This document shows positions 44,564 through 55,424 of a DNA stretch of 64,000 bases, in pieces (positions within the stretch are counted from its first letter, which is position 1; each line of letters begins with the position of its first letter). Made by a program: the position numbers and the translations under genes. Where the stretch lies: NCBI RefSeq assembly GCF_016908325.1, contig NZ_JAFBDR010000009.1, forward strand, positions 62,001 to 126,000, read 5' to 3'. The notes beneath the pieces were generated by a model, which was given only the letters and a program-made list of their open reading frames with translations, did no database searches and had not been told where the DNA came from. This DNA is from Aquibacillus albus. Lineage in GTDB: Bacteria; Bacillota; Bacilli; Bacillales; Amphibacillaceae.

Positions 44564-45499
44564 ATGAATGCAGGTATTATTGGCACTGGACACTATGTTC
44601 CTGACAAAATTGTAACGAATGCGGATCTTGAAAAAATAGTCGATACGAACGATGAGTGGATCCGTACAAGAACAGGGATAGAAGAGAGAAGAATTGCAGA
44701 TGAATCAATAAATACCTCTGATATGGCTTTTTTAGCAGCGAAAAATGCATTAGAGGACGCAAACTTAAATGCAGAGGACCTTGATTTAATCCTGGTAGCA
44801 ACAGTCACTCCTGACACTTCTTTTCCAAGTGTGGCATGTATGATTCAAGATCAGTTAGGGGCAACCAATGCTGCTGCGATGGATATAAGTGCAGCATGTT
44901 CAGGTTTTATGTATGGGGTTATTACTGCACAACAATTCATCCAAACAGGTGCTTATAAAAACATTCTTGTTGTAGGTGCTGAGAAATTATCTAAAGTAAC
45001 GGACTGGTCCGATCGAAACACTTGCGTTTTGTTTGGGGATGGAGCAGGCGCAGCAATTATTGGACCAGTAAGTGAAGGGAAAGGAATTCTATCCTTTGAA
45101 CTTGGTTCAGATGGCAGTGGAGGAAAATATTTATTACAGGACAAAGAATATATTAGTATGAATGGTAGAGAAGTATTCAAATTTGCGGTAAGACAAATGC
45201 CAGAATCATCGGTTCATGTAGTGGAAAAGGCAGGATATAATCGAGAAGATGTTGACTACTTAATTCCGCACCAGGCGAATATTCGAATTATGGAAGCAGC
45301 ACGTGAAAGATTAGGTATTTCTAAAGAAAAAATGGCAACGTCTGTAAAGAAATATGGAAATACTTCAGCCGCTTCAATACCAATTGCTTTATCTGAAGAT
45401 GTAAAAAACGGTAAAATAAAAGATAATGATTTAGTTGTGTTAGTCGGATTTGGTGGAGGATTAACATGGGGAGCTGTAGCACTCCGATGGGGAAAGTAG
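44564..45499 (+). CDS. fabH: 3-oxoacyl-ACP synthase III (FabH)
   Basis: This 311-residue condensing enzyme starts fatty-acid synthesis by joining acyl-CoA to malonyl-ACP. The triad is visible: Cys112 in SAACSGF, His in IPHQANIRI and Asn in YGNTSAAS. The C-terminal [15 protein letters not shown] is typical. GAGAGGATGAG stands before the ATG. It begins the fabH-fabF pair, 78 bases apart, under a FapR-like operator. The sequence is that of a standard Bacillus FabHA-type enzyme. Confidence 0.97.
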   Translation: MNAGIIGTGHYVPDKIVTNADLEKIVDTNDEWIRTRTGIEERRIADESINTSDMAFLAAKNALEDANLNAEDLDLILVATVTPDTSFPSVACMIQDQLGATNAAAMDISAACSGFMYGVITAQQFIQTGAYKNILVVGAEKLSKVTDWSDRNTCVLFGDGAGAAIIGPVSEGKGILSFELGSDGSGGKYLLQDKEYISMNGREVFKFAVRQMPESSVHVVEKAGYNREDVDYLIPHQANIRIMEAARERLGISKEKMATSVKKYGNTSAASIPIALSEDVKNGKIKDNDLVVLVGFGGGLTWGAVALRWGK

Positions 45500-45577
45500 T
45501 TACTTAAAAAAATAGTATTGGCGGTAAGCCATGTTTGAAGAAAACAATTGTTGTTTAACGATAAGGAGGTTTACCTT

Positions 45578-46816
45578 ATGGAAAAAAGACGTGTAGTTAT
45601 CACTGGATTAGGAGCTGTTACTCCAATCGGAAACACGATTGAAGAACTGTGGAAGAATCTAGTGGAAGGTAATTCAGGAATTGACTATGTAACAAAAGTA
45701 AATAAAGATGATTTTCCAGCTAAAGTTGCAGGTGAAATTAAGGATTGGGATCCAAGCCTTTATATAGATAAAAAAGAGGCAAAAAGAATGGATTTATTTA
45801 CCCAATATGCTGTAGCAGCTGCAAAAATGGCGATTGATGATGCTGAACTTGATATAACAGAGGACGTTGCACCACGTGTCGGTGTCTGGGTTGGTTCAGG
45901 AATTGGCGGTATGGCAACCTATGAAGAACAATTCCATAAATTTCTTGGGAAAGGCTATCGTAGAGTAAGTCCGTTCTTTGTTCCAATGCTAATTCCTGAT
46001 ATGGCAGCTGGTCAAATTTCAATCCAATTTGGTGCAAAAGGGATAAACAACTGTTCCGTAACTGCCTGTGCCTCTGGTGCAAATTCTATTGGTGATGCAT
46101 TCAAAGTCATCCAACGCGGTGATGCAGATATAATGATTACTGGCGGAGCCGAGGCACCGTTAACCAATATGGCATTTGCAGGCTTTTCAAGTGCCAGAGC
46201 ACTTTCATTTAACGATGATCCAAAAACAGCTAGTCGCCCATTTGATAAAAACCGGGATGGTTTTGTGATGGGAGAAGGGTCTGGAATCCTTATTTTAGAA
46301 ACGTTAGAATCTGCACAAAAAAGAGGTGCAACCATATATGCGGAGATAGCTGGATACGGTTCAGCAGGGGACGCATATCATATAACATCACCAGCACCAG
46401 AGGGAGAAGGTGCTGCAAGAGCAATGACTCAAGCAATCGAGGATGCAGGTGTTAACGGTGATGAGATTGAATACATCAACGCCCATGGTACAAGTACGGA
46501 ACTAAATGATTCCTTTGAAACAATGGCGATAAAACAAGTATTTGGCAATCATGCTAATCAATTAGCAGTATCATCAACTAAGTCTATGACAGGACACTTA
46601 CTTGGTGCTGCTGGTGCTGTTGAGGCTATCGCTTGTATTAAGGCACTAGGAGATAATATATTACCTCCTACTATAAATTATGAGACACCAGATCCAGATT
46701 GTGATCTGGACTACGTTCCTAACAAAGCGAAAAACAAAGATATAAATGTTACCTTAAGTAACTCACTAGGCTTTGGTGGACATAACGTATCTCTAATATT
46801 TAAAAAATATAAATAA
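45578..46816 (+). CDS. fabF: 3-oxoacyl-ACP synthase II (FabF)
   Basis: This 412-residue elongating condensing enzyme has Cys164 in [10 protein letters not shown], His in [11 protein letters not shown] and His in [13 protein letters not shown]. Length equals B. subtilis FabF. AAGGAGG lies eight bases before the ATG; the frame extends upstream to 45548 but without a site. It is co-transcribed with fabH and ends at a strong terminator. FabF, with FabH, sets chain length and membrane composition. Confidence 0.97.
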   Translation: MEKRRVVITGLGAVTPIGNTIEELWKNLVEGNSGIDYVTKVNKDDFPAKVAGEIKDWDPSLYIDKKEAKRMDLFTQYAVAAAKMAIDDAELDITEDVAPRVGVWVGSGIGGMATYEEQFHKFLGKGYRRVSPFFVPMLIPDMAAGQISIQFGAKGINNCSVTACASGANSIGDAFKVIQRGDADIMITGGAEAPLTNMAFAGFSSARALSFNDDPKTASRPFDKNRDGFVMGEGSGILILETLESAQKRGATIYAEIAGYGSAGDAYHITSPAPEGEGAARAMTQAIEDAGVNGDEIEYINAHGTSTELNDSFETMAIKQVFGNHANQLAVSSTKSMTGHLLGAAGAVEAIACIKALGDNILPPTINYETPDPDCDLDYVPNKAKNKDINVTLSNSLGFGGHNVSLIFKKYK

Positions 46817-46820
46817 TCAC

Positions 46821-46870
46821 AGAAAAGGCTGTCCAAAAAGTAAAAACTTTTTGGACAGCCTCTTTTTTAT
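46821..46870 (+). terminator. Terminator after fabF (GGCTGTCC family)
   Basis: AAGGCTGTCCAAAAAGT pairs perfectly with ACTTTTTGGACAGCCT, followed by six Ts. Confidence 0.92.
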
Positions 46871-46902
46871 GAATGAGAAGAGGGGTCAGACCCCTTGCTC
46901 AT
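46870..46902. repeat. GGGGTCAGACCCC palindrome, copy 3
   Basis: Core at 46882-46894; AATGAG and CTCATT extend the arms with small mismatches. It follows the fabF terminator. Confidence 0.7.
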
Positions 46903-47000
46903 TATTGCACATGAAAGGGAATTAATTCATAGACATGTTCGTTCTATCTCTATCATATAGTTATAGTAATAAAATTTGGACAGGCAGGGGAGATAGAGTT

Positions 47001-47204
47001 GTGTTCTATTTTTTACTATTTTTAGTAGGGTTTGGGTTAACAGTTGCAGGAGGAGTTTCTATTATTATTTACTTGAATTTCGTTCCTGCTGGTTTGTCCT
47101 TTTATGACTATTTCATTTTCCTTAAAGGCAGAATTGAGTGTTATTTTTTCGTAATTGGAATCATTTTAATGATTATAGCCATTCAGAAATTACCTGTAAA
47201 ATAA
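47001..47204 (+). CDS. Small two-helix membrane protein, unknown
   Basis: A GTG start with AGGGGAG seven bases upstream gives a 67-residue protein (FYFLLFLVGFGLTVAGGVSI near the start, then YFFVIGIILMIIAIQKLP) with two membrane helices. The longer frame from 46935 lacks a site and adds a polar leader. I do not recognise a family; it lies between fabF and yjbA where B. subtilis has yjaZ and app genes. Confidence 0.6.
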   Translation: MFYFLLFLVGFGLTVAGGVSIIIYLNFVPAGLSFYDYFIFLKGRIECYFFVIGIILMIIAIQKLPVK

Positions 47205-47262
47205 TAGAAAACAAAGAATAAATTTTCATAAATTGGTGATAATGTATCCTAAAGAAGTGATT

Positions 47263-47288
47263 AAAAGTACTTTTTAAAAGTAACTTTT
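47263..47288. promoter_or_regulatory. Two abutting ComK-like AT-boxes upstream of yjbA
   Basis: AAAAGTACTTTTT (47263-47275) and AAAAGTAACTTTT (47276-47288) both fit AAAA-N5-TTTT, the half-site of a ComK box, but without the 8, 18 or 31 bases that normally separate them. They may instead be a palindromic operator. Confidence 0.3.
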
Positions 47289-47329
47289 AAACACGGAAGA
47301 TTCAAACTAATAAAGCGAGGGTTCGATAC

Positions 47330-48094
47330 ATGTTGTATTTACACGATGTATGGGTCAACTGGTTTGAAGGCGAAGAGAATGGATATAATGTTTGTCATTT
47401 TCATGAATGGAGAAAAGAAGATGGAATTGAATTACTAGACCAAGTACCAATTCTGTACATAGAGGATGTACTGTACCACTACATTGAAAATGATTTACAG
47501 GATTTACCTAGGCCCTTGTTAGACAGTATTTATAAACGAGCCTATTTAAGAAAAAATCAAGAAAGAATATCATTAGAATATGCTAGTATTGTTACGAATG
47601 GAAAATCTGTTTTAGTATTTGATACGATGGGATATCATTTGCCAGTACGTAAAAGTCGATTAATACCGAGACAAGAAAGATTAGTATTTGAAATGATTGA
47701 AGGCTCTAGTCCACAAGAATACTCTTTTCCAGAAAATCATCAAGACAAAGAATATCATATTTTGTCCTTACCGCCGGACTCCATGTTAGGACTAACAAGA
47801 AAAGAACGGCAGCTAAAGCAATTACTAATGATGGCTATTGATCAACTAGAAGGAACTAAAAACATTGAAGAAGTTAGGTACTGGTTAACGGAATGGGATC
47901 CTGATCGTTATTCAGAAATCAGACAAATGGATTTTGGAGAAGCATGGGAAGCACTGTACTATGGTGTGATAGATGGTTGGAGTAAGTCGCATGAAGATTT
48001 ATGTGGAAAACTAATAAAAGGTCAACCATTTTTTGAAAAAATGTGGGAGCTAGAACAAGACAGTGAACAAAACACATACAAAAGAATGCTATAG
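47330..48094 (+). CDS. yjbA: DUF3603-family protein YjbA
   Basis: This 254-residue soluble protein matches YjbA in size, position (just before trpS, here convergent) and its acidic N-terminal pattern [21 protein letters not shown]. No catalytic motif is clear and function is unknown. GCGAGG precedes the ATG at good spacing. Tandem AT-rich palindromes lie upstream. Confidence 0.85.
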   Translation: MLYLHDVWVNWFEGEENGYNVCHFHEWRKEDGIELLDQVPILYIEDVLYHYIENDLQDLPRPLLDSIYKRAYLRKNQERISLEYASIVTNGKSVLVFDTMGYHLPVRKSRLIPRQERLVFEMIEGSSPQEYSFPENHQDKEYHILSLPPDSMLGLTRKERQLKQLLMMAIDQLEGTKNIEEVRYWLTEWDPDRYSEIRQMDFGEAWEALYYGVIDGWSKSHEDLCGKLIKGQPFFEKMWELEQDSEQNTYKRML

Positions 48095-48097
48095 CTA

Positions 48098-48135
48098 AAA
48101 ACGTCCCTCCTTAAGATGAATGAGGGACGTTTGTT
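48098..48135 (+). terminator. Terminator after yjbA
   Basis: AAACGTCCCTC pairs perfectly with GAGGGACGTTT; the T run is short. Confidence 0.65.
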
Positions 48136-48269
48136 GTGTTGGGATTTAGTACCATAAAAATTTAGTATTACTCCAGCAGGAGATGAACTGGATAGAATGG
48201 AAAATATTAAAATCAAGAAGTGAACAGGAATTGCTAGTCCTTTAAATTCTCAACTCTAGAGAGCTCTCC

Positions 48270-49569
<1,300 letters not shown>

Positions 49570-49576
49570 GTAATGG

Positions 49577-49605
49577 ATTATATATAAAAAAAGGCTACAT
49601 TGCAA
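49577..49605 (-). promoter_or_regulatory. trpS promoter
   Basis: On the minus strand TTGCAA, 17 bases and a perfect TATAAT, placing the start near 49569. Confidence 0.75.
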
Positions 49606-49661
49606 GGTAACGATTAAGTTAATAGATGGAATAACTCCAGAATGGAAAGATAGTTGTTACT

Positions 49662-50030
49662 TTACAAGTAATAAACACATAATAAAAAAAACATTATTAT
49701 TGTTAAAGAGAGACCTTGAAAAAGGATTTTTCGCATGAAAAAGTTACTGATCCTTTCTGAAGGTGCTGATTTATCTTCCCAGTCAACGGAAATAGTTCTT
49801 TTAAAACTAACGCTTACTTTTCTAAACCCGTAGGCTAAACCATCAAAAAAACGACCTTTTATGATAAACAATAGTAACCAAGCACCTAGATAAATCAAGC
49901 CAAAGTAAAACAATATATTAATGTAGTCTACAAGTTCAAAGTCACTTGTAGTAAGTACAAAAATAAATAGAGAACATAATAGGTGGAAAAATAATAGAAC
50001 CCAATTATTTAATACTTTCAAAACAAACAC
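49662..50030 (-). CDS. DUF3899-like membrane protein
   Basis: This protein of about 120 residues has three helices (about 8-28, 36-57 and 100-121) and a central basic loop (RKVSVSFKRTISVDWEDK), as in the DUF3899 family near trpS/opp in Bacillus. Function unknown. The start is uncertain: GTG at 50030 lies only two bases after AGGG, whereas TTG at 50021 (reading LKVLNNWV) is 11 bases away. Confidence 0.65.
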   Translation of the reverse strand: MFVLKVLNNWVLLFFHLLCSLFIFVLTTSDFELVDYINILFYFGLIYLGAWLLLFIIKGRFFDGLAYGFRKVSVSFKRTISVDWEDKSAPSERISNFFMRKILFQGLSLTIIMFFLLCVYYL

Positions 50031-50388
50031 AACCCTAACTATAAGATGAAAACTATTATAGCATAGGATAAACTTTTGCTTGAATTATTCCAAAAGTTAG
50101 AGAACATCTTTGAAATTTGTCGAGTCAAATCTAATTTATTATTATTCTTGAAACTTTGATACATAATTCGGCAAATATCTGCTTATTCTACAAATAGTTG
50201 ACAAAAACTTACGAATTGATATAGGTAAAATTCCCTGTTTTATGTAATGAGTACTTAATGTTTATACGAATGTTAATATTTTATGTAAAAATTTTAATGC
50301 AAAATTTTGAAAAAAATTGTATAATTCACTTTGTAGGTGGAAACATCTGCAAAAAAATTCAGAAAATTTTTGGGGAGGTCATTACTTT
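50031..50388. other. Promoter region of the opp operon
   Basis: AT-rich non-coding stretch. It contains two candidate promoters for oppA and no coding frame with a credible start. Confidence 0.5.
50199..50226 (+). promoter_or_regulatory. Probable opp promoter
   Basis: TTGACA, 16 bases, TATAGG. A second candidate is the TATAAT at 50320-50325, without a good -35. The first leaves a leader of about 155 bases. Confidence 0.5.
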
Positions 50389-52104
50389 ATGAGAAAGGCA
50401 AATTGGCTTTTATTAGTACTAGCCTTAGTACTAAGTATGTTCTTAGCTGCTTGTGCTGGCGGTGACGATACAACAGAAGAAGATCCAGGCACAGACGCAG
50501 ACACAGAAGAAACAGAAGATACTGGAGACGATGCAGAAGGTGATGCTGCAGGTACAGAACAAGTACTTAACATTTTGGAAGCTTCACAGATTCCAACAAT
50601 GGATTCATCACACGCAACTGACGCGGTTGCATTCCAGTTCCTAGGTGAATCTATGGAAGGGCTTTATCGCCTAGACGAAAATGCTCAACCAACTCCTGCT
50701 ATCGCTGCTGGTGATCCAGAAGTAAGTGAAGATGGTCTTACTTGGACTATTCAATTACGTGATGATGCTGTTTGGTCTAATGGTGACCCTGTAACAGCTC
50801 ATGATTTCGTATTTGCATGGAGACGTGCGGTTAATCCTGATACTGGATCTGAGTATGGTCCATTCATGATGAACGGAGTAATTAAGAACGCTGAAGCTAT
50901 CAACAATGGCGATGTTCCAGTTGAAGAGCTAGGTGTTGAAGCAACAAGCGATACTGAATTAGTAATTACACTTGAAAAAGCAGTACCATATTTCCACGGT
51001 CTATTAACTTTTGGTACGTTCTTGCCACTTAACGAAGATTTCGTAACAGAGCAAGGTGACGACTATGCCTTAAGTTCTGATAACCTTATTTTCAACGGAC
51101 CATTCTTACTTAAAGATTGGAATCCAACTGGTGAGAATCCTGATCAATGGAAGCTAGTTAAAAACCCAGACTACTGGGATGCAGATGCTGTAACGTTAGA
51201 AGAAATTAATGTCAGTGTTGTGAAAGAAACAAGTACTGCAGTTAACTTATATACTACAGGTGATGTTGATCGTGCTGGCTTAACGGCGGAATATGTTGAG
51301 CAATATGCTGGTACGGATGAATTCCGTACATTACCTGAACCGGTTCTTTTCTACCTGAAAATGAACCAAGCAAACGAAGCACTAGCTAACCAAGATATCC
51401 GTAAAGCTATTGCGATGTCTATTGGAAAGCAAGACCTTGTAGATGTAATTCTTGCAAACGGGTCGGTAGTATCTACTGGTGCTGTTCCACAAAACTTCAC
51501 TGCTCATCCAGAAACTGGAGAAGATTTCCGTGAAATTAACGGAGACCTAATTGTTGAGGATAAAGCAAAAGCACAAGAGCACTGGCAAGCAGGTTTAGAA
51601 GCACTAGGTGTTGATTCAGTTAATTTGAGATACCTTGGTGGTGACAGTGAAGTAGCTACAGAAATGGATGCTTACATTAAGAATCAATTAGAAAGTAACC
51701 TTGAAGGTTTAACAGTTGACATCTCTTCTGTACCATTTGAAGAGCGTATTGCTAGAGATGAAGCTTCTGATTATGATATTCAAAACGCTGGTTGGGGTCC
51801 TGACTACTTAGATCCTAACACTTGGTTAGAAATGTGGACATCTACTAGTCCTTATATGACAATGAACTATAACAATGAAGAGTTTGACGCTCTTATCAGC
51901 GAAGCTAATAATGAACTGTTAACAGAACCTGTTGAGCGTTACGAAAACTTCCTTGAAGCAGAAAAAGTTATGATGGAAGATGCAGCTATTGCCCCATTAT
52001 ATCAACGCTCTCGTGCTTATCTATGGAGACCATCTGTAAAAGGAGTTATTTTCAATCCAATGGGTGCTGACTTCACTTACAAGCATGCATATATTGAGGA
52101 ATAA
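50389..52104 (+). CDS. oppA: Oligopeptide-binding lipoprotein OppA
   Basis: This 571-residue solute-binding lipoprotein has lipobox LAAC (Cys at about 20), a long acidic Thr/Glu/Asp linker (about 24-56) and an SBP family 5 domain: TWTIQLRDDAVWSNGDPVTAHDFVFAWRRAV is the family signature. It captures oligopeptides for OppBCDF import, which feeds nutrition and peptide signalling in bacilli. GGGGAGG lies 12 bases before the ATG; the upstream frame from 50317 lacks a site. A hairpin between oppA and oppB probably raises OppA over the rest. Confidence 0.96.
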   Translation: MRKANWLLLVLALVLSMFLAACAGGDDTTEEDPGTDADTEETEDTGDDAEGDAAGTEQVLNILEASQIPTMDSSHATDAVAFQFLGESMEGLYRLDENAQPTPAIAAGDPEVSEDGLTWTIQLRDDAVWSNGDPVTAHDFVFAWRRAVNPDTGSEYGPFMMNGVIKNAEAINNGDVPVEELGVEATSDTELVITLEKAVPYFHGLLTFGTFLPLNEDFVTEQGDDYALSSDNLIFNGPFLLKDWNPTGENPDQWKLVKNPDYWDADAVTLEEINVSVVKETSTAVNLYTTGDVDRAGLTAEYVEQYAGTDEFRTLPEPVLFYLKMNQANEALANQDIRKAIAMSIGKQDLVDVILANGSVVSTGAVPQNFTAHPETGEDFREINGDLIVEDKAKAQEHWQAGLEALGVDSVNLRYLGGDSEVATEMDAYIKNQLESNLEGLTVDISSVPFEERIARDEASDYDIQNAGWGPDYLDPNTWLEMWTSTSPYMTMNYNNEEFDALISEANNELLTEPVERYENFLEAEKVMMEDAAIAPLYQRSRAYLWRPSVKGVIFNPMGADFTYKHAYIEE

Positions 52105-52140
52105 TTTCTCGGATAACACGAGCTTAGCAATATAGCTCAT

Positions 52141-52187
52141 GGAAAGGAGAGTGTACTGCCGTAATTTGGCATATACTCTCTTTTTCC
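52141..52187 (+). terminator. Attenuator-like hairpin between oppA and oppB
   Basis: GGAAAGGAGAGTGTACTGCC pairs with GGCATATACTCTCTTTTTCC with a few mismatches; T-rich 3' arm. It may act as a partial terminator or as an RNA stabiliser. Confidence 0.65.
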
Positions 52188-52267
52188 ATTTGAGCATAAT
52201 TTTCGAATAATTTGAAGATTCTTAAGAAGAGAGTTCATTGATTAATAGGAGGAATAGGAGGGTTTGA

Positions 52268-53197
52268 ATGGCACGGTATATCATACAACGACTTGGCTAT
52301 ATGTTGATGACGTTGTTTTTAATTGCTTCATTTTCTTTTTTTCTAATGAAATTGCTACCAGGGTCTCCGTTGAAAATGGAAGAAAAGCTATCTGATGCTC
52401 AACTTGAGATCCTGTATGAAAAATATGGATTAAATGACCCTGTACCCATTCAATATTTAAGATATATAGGAAATCTTCTACAAGGAGATTTAGGTGTTTC
52501 CTTTCAATTAAGTAATCAGCCTGTAACGGATATTTTACTAAGTAGAATTCCAGTTTCAGCACATTTAGGACTACAAGCTCTAATCGTAGGAACGATTATT
52601 GGAATGCTGCTTGGAATCGTAGCGGCAATAAGAAATAATTCATGGATGGACTACTCAGCGAACATTATATCAGTAGTTGGTATTTCTATCCCATCTTTTA
52701 TATTTGCTGGTCTATTACAGTATTACGTTGGTGTTAAGCTTGGATTATTGCCAATCGCTTTCTGGGGGACTTTTCCCCAAACAATTATGCCTACTATAGC
52801 ATTAGCGATTTTCCCATTGGCTATATCAGCAAGGTTTATGAGAACGGAATTAATTGAAGTGATGGGATCAGATTATATTGTTACTGCTAGGGCGAAAGGC
52901 GTAACAAAAGCCGCAATATTATTTAAACATGGCTTGCGTAATGCATTAATCCCACTTGTTACGGTATTAGGCCCAATGGCAGTTAGTTTAATGACAGGAA
53001 CATTAGTTATTGAGCAAATATTCTCTATTCCTGGAATTGGAGAACAATTCGTTACATCTGTTATGACAGATGACTTCTCAATCATTATGGGGACTACACT
53101 ATTCTTTGCATTTTTCTTCATTCTTGTCATACTAATCATCGATATATTATACGGAATTATTGATCCGCGAATCCGACTCGCTGGAGGTAAGGAATAA
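52268..53197 (+). CDS. oppB: Oligopeptide ABC transporter permease OppB
   Basis: This 309-residue permease has six helices and begins MARYIIQRLGYMLMTLFLI with FLMKLLPGSP following. The cytoplasmic EAA loop reads ELIEVMGSDYIVTARAKGVTKAAILFKHGLRNALIP (about 197-232). AGGAGGG lies at good spacing. It pairs with OppC to form the channel. Its stop shares one base with the oppC start. Confidence 0.96.
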   Translation: MARYIIQRLGYMLMTLFLIASFSFFLMKLLPGSPLKMEEKLSDAQLEILYEKYGLNDPVPIQYLRYIGNLLQGDLGVSFQLSNQPVTDILLSRIPVSAHLGLQALIVGTIIGMLLGIVAAIRNNSWMDYSANIISVVGISIPSFIFAGLLQYYVGVKLGLLPIAFWGTFPQTIMPTIALAIFPLAISARFMRTELIEVMGSDYIVTARAKGVTKAAILFKHGLRNALIPLVTVLGPMAVSLMTGTLVIEQIFSIPGIGEQFVTSVMTDDFSIIMGTTLFFAFFFILVILIIDILYGIIDPRIRLAGGKE

Positions 53198-54342
53198 TGG
53201 ATAAAGAAAAATTAAATAAAGATTTATTTGTCCCCGCAAATAGAAAAGAAGATACGAGTGAAGAAATACGAAGACCAAGTTTGTCCTATTGGCAGGATGC
53301 TTGGATACGTTTAAGAAAAAATAAGGGAGCTATTTTCGGCATAATCGTTCTATTCATGATTGCAGTCCTTTCTTTCGCTGGACCACATATTAATAAATAT
53401 GGTCTTGATGACCAAGACCTTGGTTTGTCTAAAATGCCTCCTCGTGTACAAGGTTTAGAAAATATTGATTGGTTACGGTTAAATGGAACAAAATCTGCTG
53501 ATTTAACAGCGGCAACTGTTGAGGAAGCTCAGGAAAAAGCATTAGCTCGTTTTACACAAACAGATTTTGAATACATTACTTTCGATGTAAAGAACGAAGG
53601 AAATGGACAAGAAGATTCTGCAAGGGTAATTGCATATTTTTATATTTACGATGCAAAAGCTGTTGATGAGTACTTTTGGTTCGGTACAGATACACTAGGT
53701 CGTGATTTATTTACGCGTGTATGGTACGGTACGCAAATATCTATGCTAATCGCGTTTATTGCTGCAATTATTGACATGGTTATTGGAGTTGCCTATGGTG
53801 GTATTTCTGCTTATTACGGTGGGCGTGTAGATAATGTCATGCAACGTATTATTGAAATATTAGTTGGTATTCCCAATCTTGTTATTGTTATTCTAATGAT
53901 TATGATTTTGGACCCTGGTATCATATCTATTATCATTGCCTTAACCATTACCGGTTGGGTTGGAATGGCAAGGATTGTTCGTGGTCAAGTATTGAAGTTA
54001 AAAAATCAAGAGTTTGTACTTGCTTCGCGCACATTAGGTTCGTCCAATACGCGAATTTTGGCGAAACATCTCATTCCAAATACATTGGGTATGATTATTA
54101 TTAATACAATGTTTACCATTCCATCTGCAATCTTTTTTGAGGCGTTTTTAAGCTTTATTGGACTAGGTTTACAACCTCCTGAAGCGTCATTAGGAACGTT
54201 GATTAATGATGGTTTTAAATCGCTTCAAATTAATCCGCATATTATGATCTTCCCGGCAATTGTTATGTCGTTAATCATGATTGGATTTAATATACTCGCT
54301 GATGGACTTCGGGATGCATTAGATCCGAAGATGCGTGAATAG
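53197..54342 (+). CDS. oppC: Oligopeptide ABC transporter permease OppC
   Basis: This 381-residue permease is longer than the usual 300 because of an outward-facing insert (about 65-150) between helix 1 and the DTLGRDLFTRVWYGTQIS block, as in Firmicute OppC/AppC proteins. The EAA loop is RGQVLKLKNQEFVLASRTLGSSNTRIL. The start overlaps the oppB stop by one base, and GGAGG stands before it. Confidence 0.95.
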   Translation: MDKEKLNKDLFVPANRKEDTSEEIRRPSLSYWQDAWIRLRKNKGAIFGIIVLFMIAVLSFAGPHINKYGLDDQDLGLSKMPPRVQGLENIDWLRLNGTKSADLTAATVEEAQEKALARFTQTDFEYITFDVKNEGNGQEDSARVIAYFYIYDAKAVDEYFWFGTDTLGRDLFTRVWYGTQISMLIAFIAAIIDMVIGVAYGGISAYYGGRVDNVMQRIIEILVGIPNLVIVILMIMILDPGIISIIIALTITGWVGMARIVRGQVLKLKNQEFVLASRTLGSSNTRILAKHLIPNTLGMIIINTMFTIPSAIFFEAFLSFIGLGLQPPEASLGTLINDGFKSLQINPHIMIFPAIVMSLIMIGFNILADGLRDALDPKMRE

Positions 54343-54356
54343 GAGGAAGGTGCAAC

Positions 54357-55424
54357 ATGGAAAATATTTTAGAAGTAAATGATTTACACATTTCCTTCGA
54401 CACCTATGGAGGAGAAGTTAAAGCGGTACGTGGTGTATCCTTCAATTTAAAAAAGGGTGAAACGTTAGCGATTGTTGGTGAATCAGGCTCTGGTAAGTCA
54501 GTAACTACAAGGGCTATCGCACGTCTTATTCCTAATCCTCCTGGTCGTATAAAAGAAGGCGAAATCTTATTTGAAGGAAAAGATCTAACTAAATTAAAAG
54601 AAAAACAAATGCAACAAATTCGTGGAAAAGAAATATCAACAATCTTTCAAGATCCGATGACTTCACTAAATCCAACCATGAAGATTGGTACACAAATTAT
54701 GGAAGGGTTGATAAAACATCAAAAAATGAGTCGCAGTGAAGCGAAATCAAGAACAGTCGAACTTCTTGACTTAGTTGGACTACCCAACGCGAAAGAAAGA
54801 GTTGATCAGTATCCACACCAATTCTCAGGTGGGCAACGTCAGCGAGTTGTCATTGCGATTGCACTTGCTTGTAATCCTAAAATCTTAATTGCAGATGAAC
54901 CAACAACCGCATTAGACGTTACAATCCAAGCGCAAATTCTGGAATTAATGAAGGACATTCAAAAGAAAACAGAAAGCTCCATCATTTTTATAACGCATGA
55001 CCTTGGTGTAGTGGCTAATGTCGCAGATCGTGTTGCAGTTATGTATGCAGGGAAAATTGTAGAAATTGGAACGGTTGATGAAATTTTTTACAATCCTAAG
55101 CATCCATATACTTGGGGGTTAATAGGTTCTATGCCGACATTAGATAATACGGAAGAAAGTCTAGTTGCAATCCCAGGATCACCGCCAGATATGCTAAATC
55201 CACCAAAAGGTGATGCTTTTGCTCCAAGAAATGAATATGCTTTAGAAATTGACTTTGAAATGGATCCACCAATGTTCCAAGTATCTGATACGCATTATGC
55301 AGCAACTTGGTTATTGCATGAAAATGCTCCTAAGATAGAACCACCTGCCTCTGTAAAGCGGAGAATGAAGGGCATGGCTAGTGGCATGATTGCTAATAGT
55401 GATCAAGGAGGGGAGCAGTCATGA
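54357..55424 (+). CDS. oppD: Oligopeptide ABC transporter ATPase OppD
   Basis: This 355-residue ATPase has Walker A GESGSGKS (41-48), signature SGGQRQRV (about 157-164), Walker [13 protein letters not shown] and the C-terminal oligopeptide-type extension with NP-rich [19 protein letters not shown]. The cysteine-bearing motif of the extension seen in many OppD proteins is replaced here (PRNEYAL). AGGAGGAAGG precedes the ATG. It overlaps oppF by four bases. Confidence 0.96.
   Translation: MENILEVNDLHISFDTYGGEVKAVRGVSFNLKKGETLAIVGESGSGKSVTTRAIARLIPNPPGRIKEGEILFEGKDLTKLKEKQMQQIRGKEISTIFQDPMTSLNPTMKIGTQIMEGLIKHQKMSRSEAKSRTVELLDLVGLPNAKERVDQYPHQFSGGQRQRVVIAIALACNPKILIADEPTTALDVTIQAQILELMKDIQKKTESSIIFITHDLGVVANVADRVAVMYAGKIVEIGTVDEIFYNPKHPYTWGLIGSMPTLDNTEESLVAIPGSPPDMLNPPKGDAFAPRNEYALEIDFEMDPPMFQVSDTHYAATWLLHENAPKIEPPASVKRRMKGMASGMIANSDQGGEQS

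Noticed and set aside
45798-46335. Minus-strand frames inside fabF
   Set aside because: They follow from the codon pattern of fabF and carry no ribosome sites.
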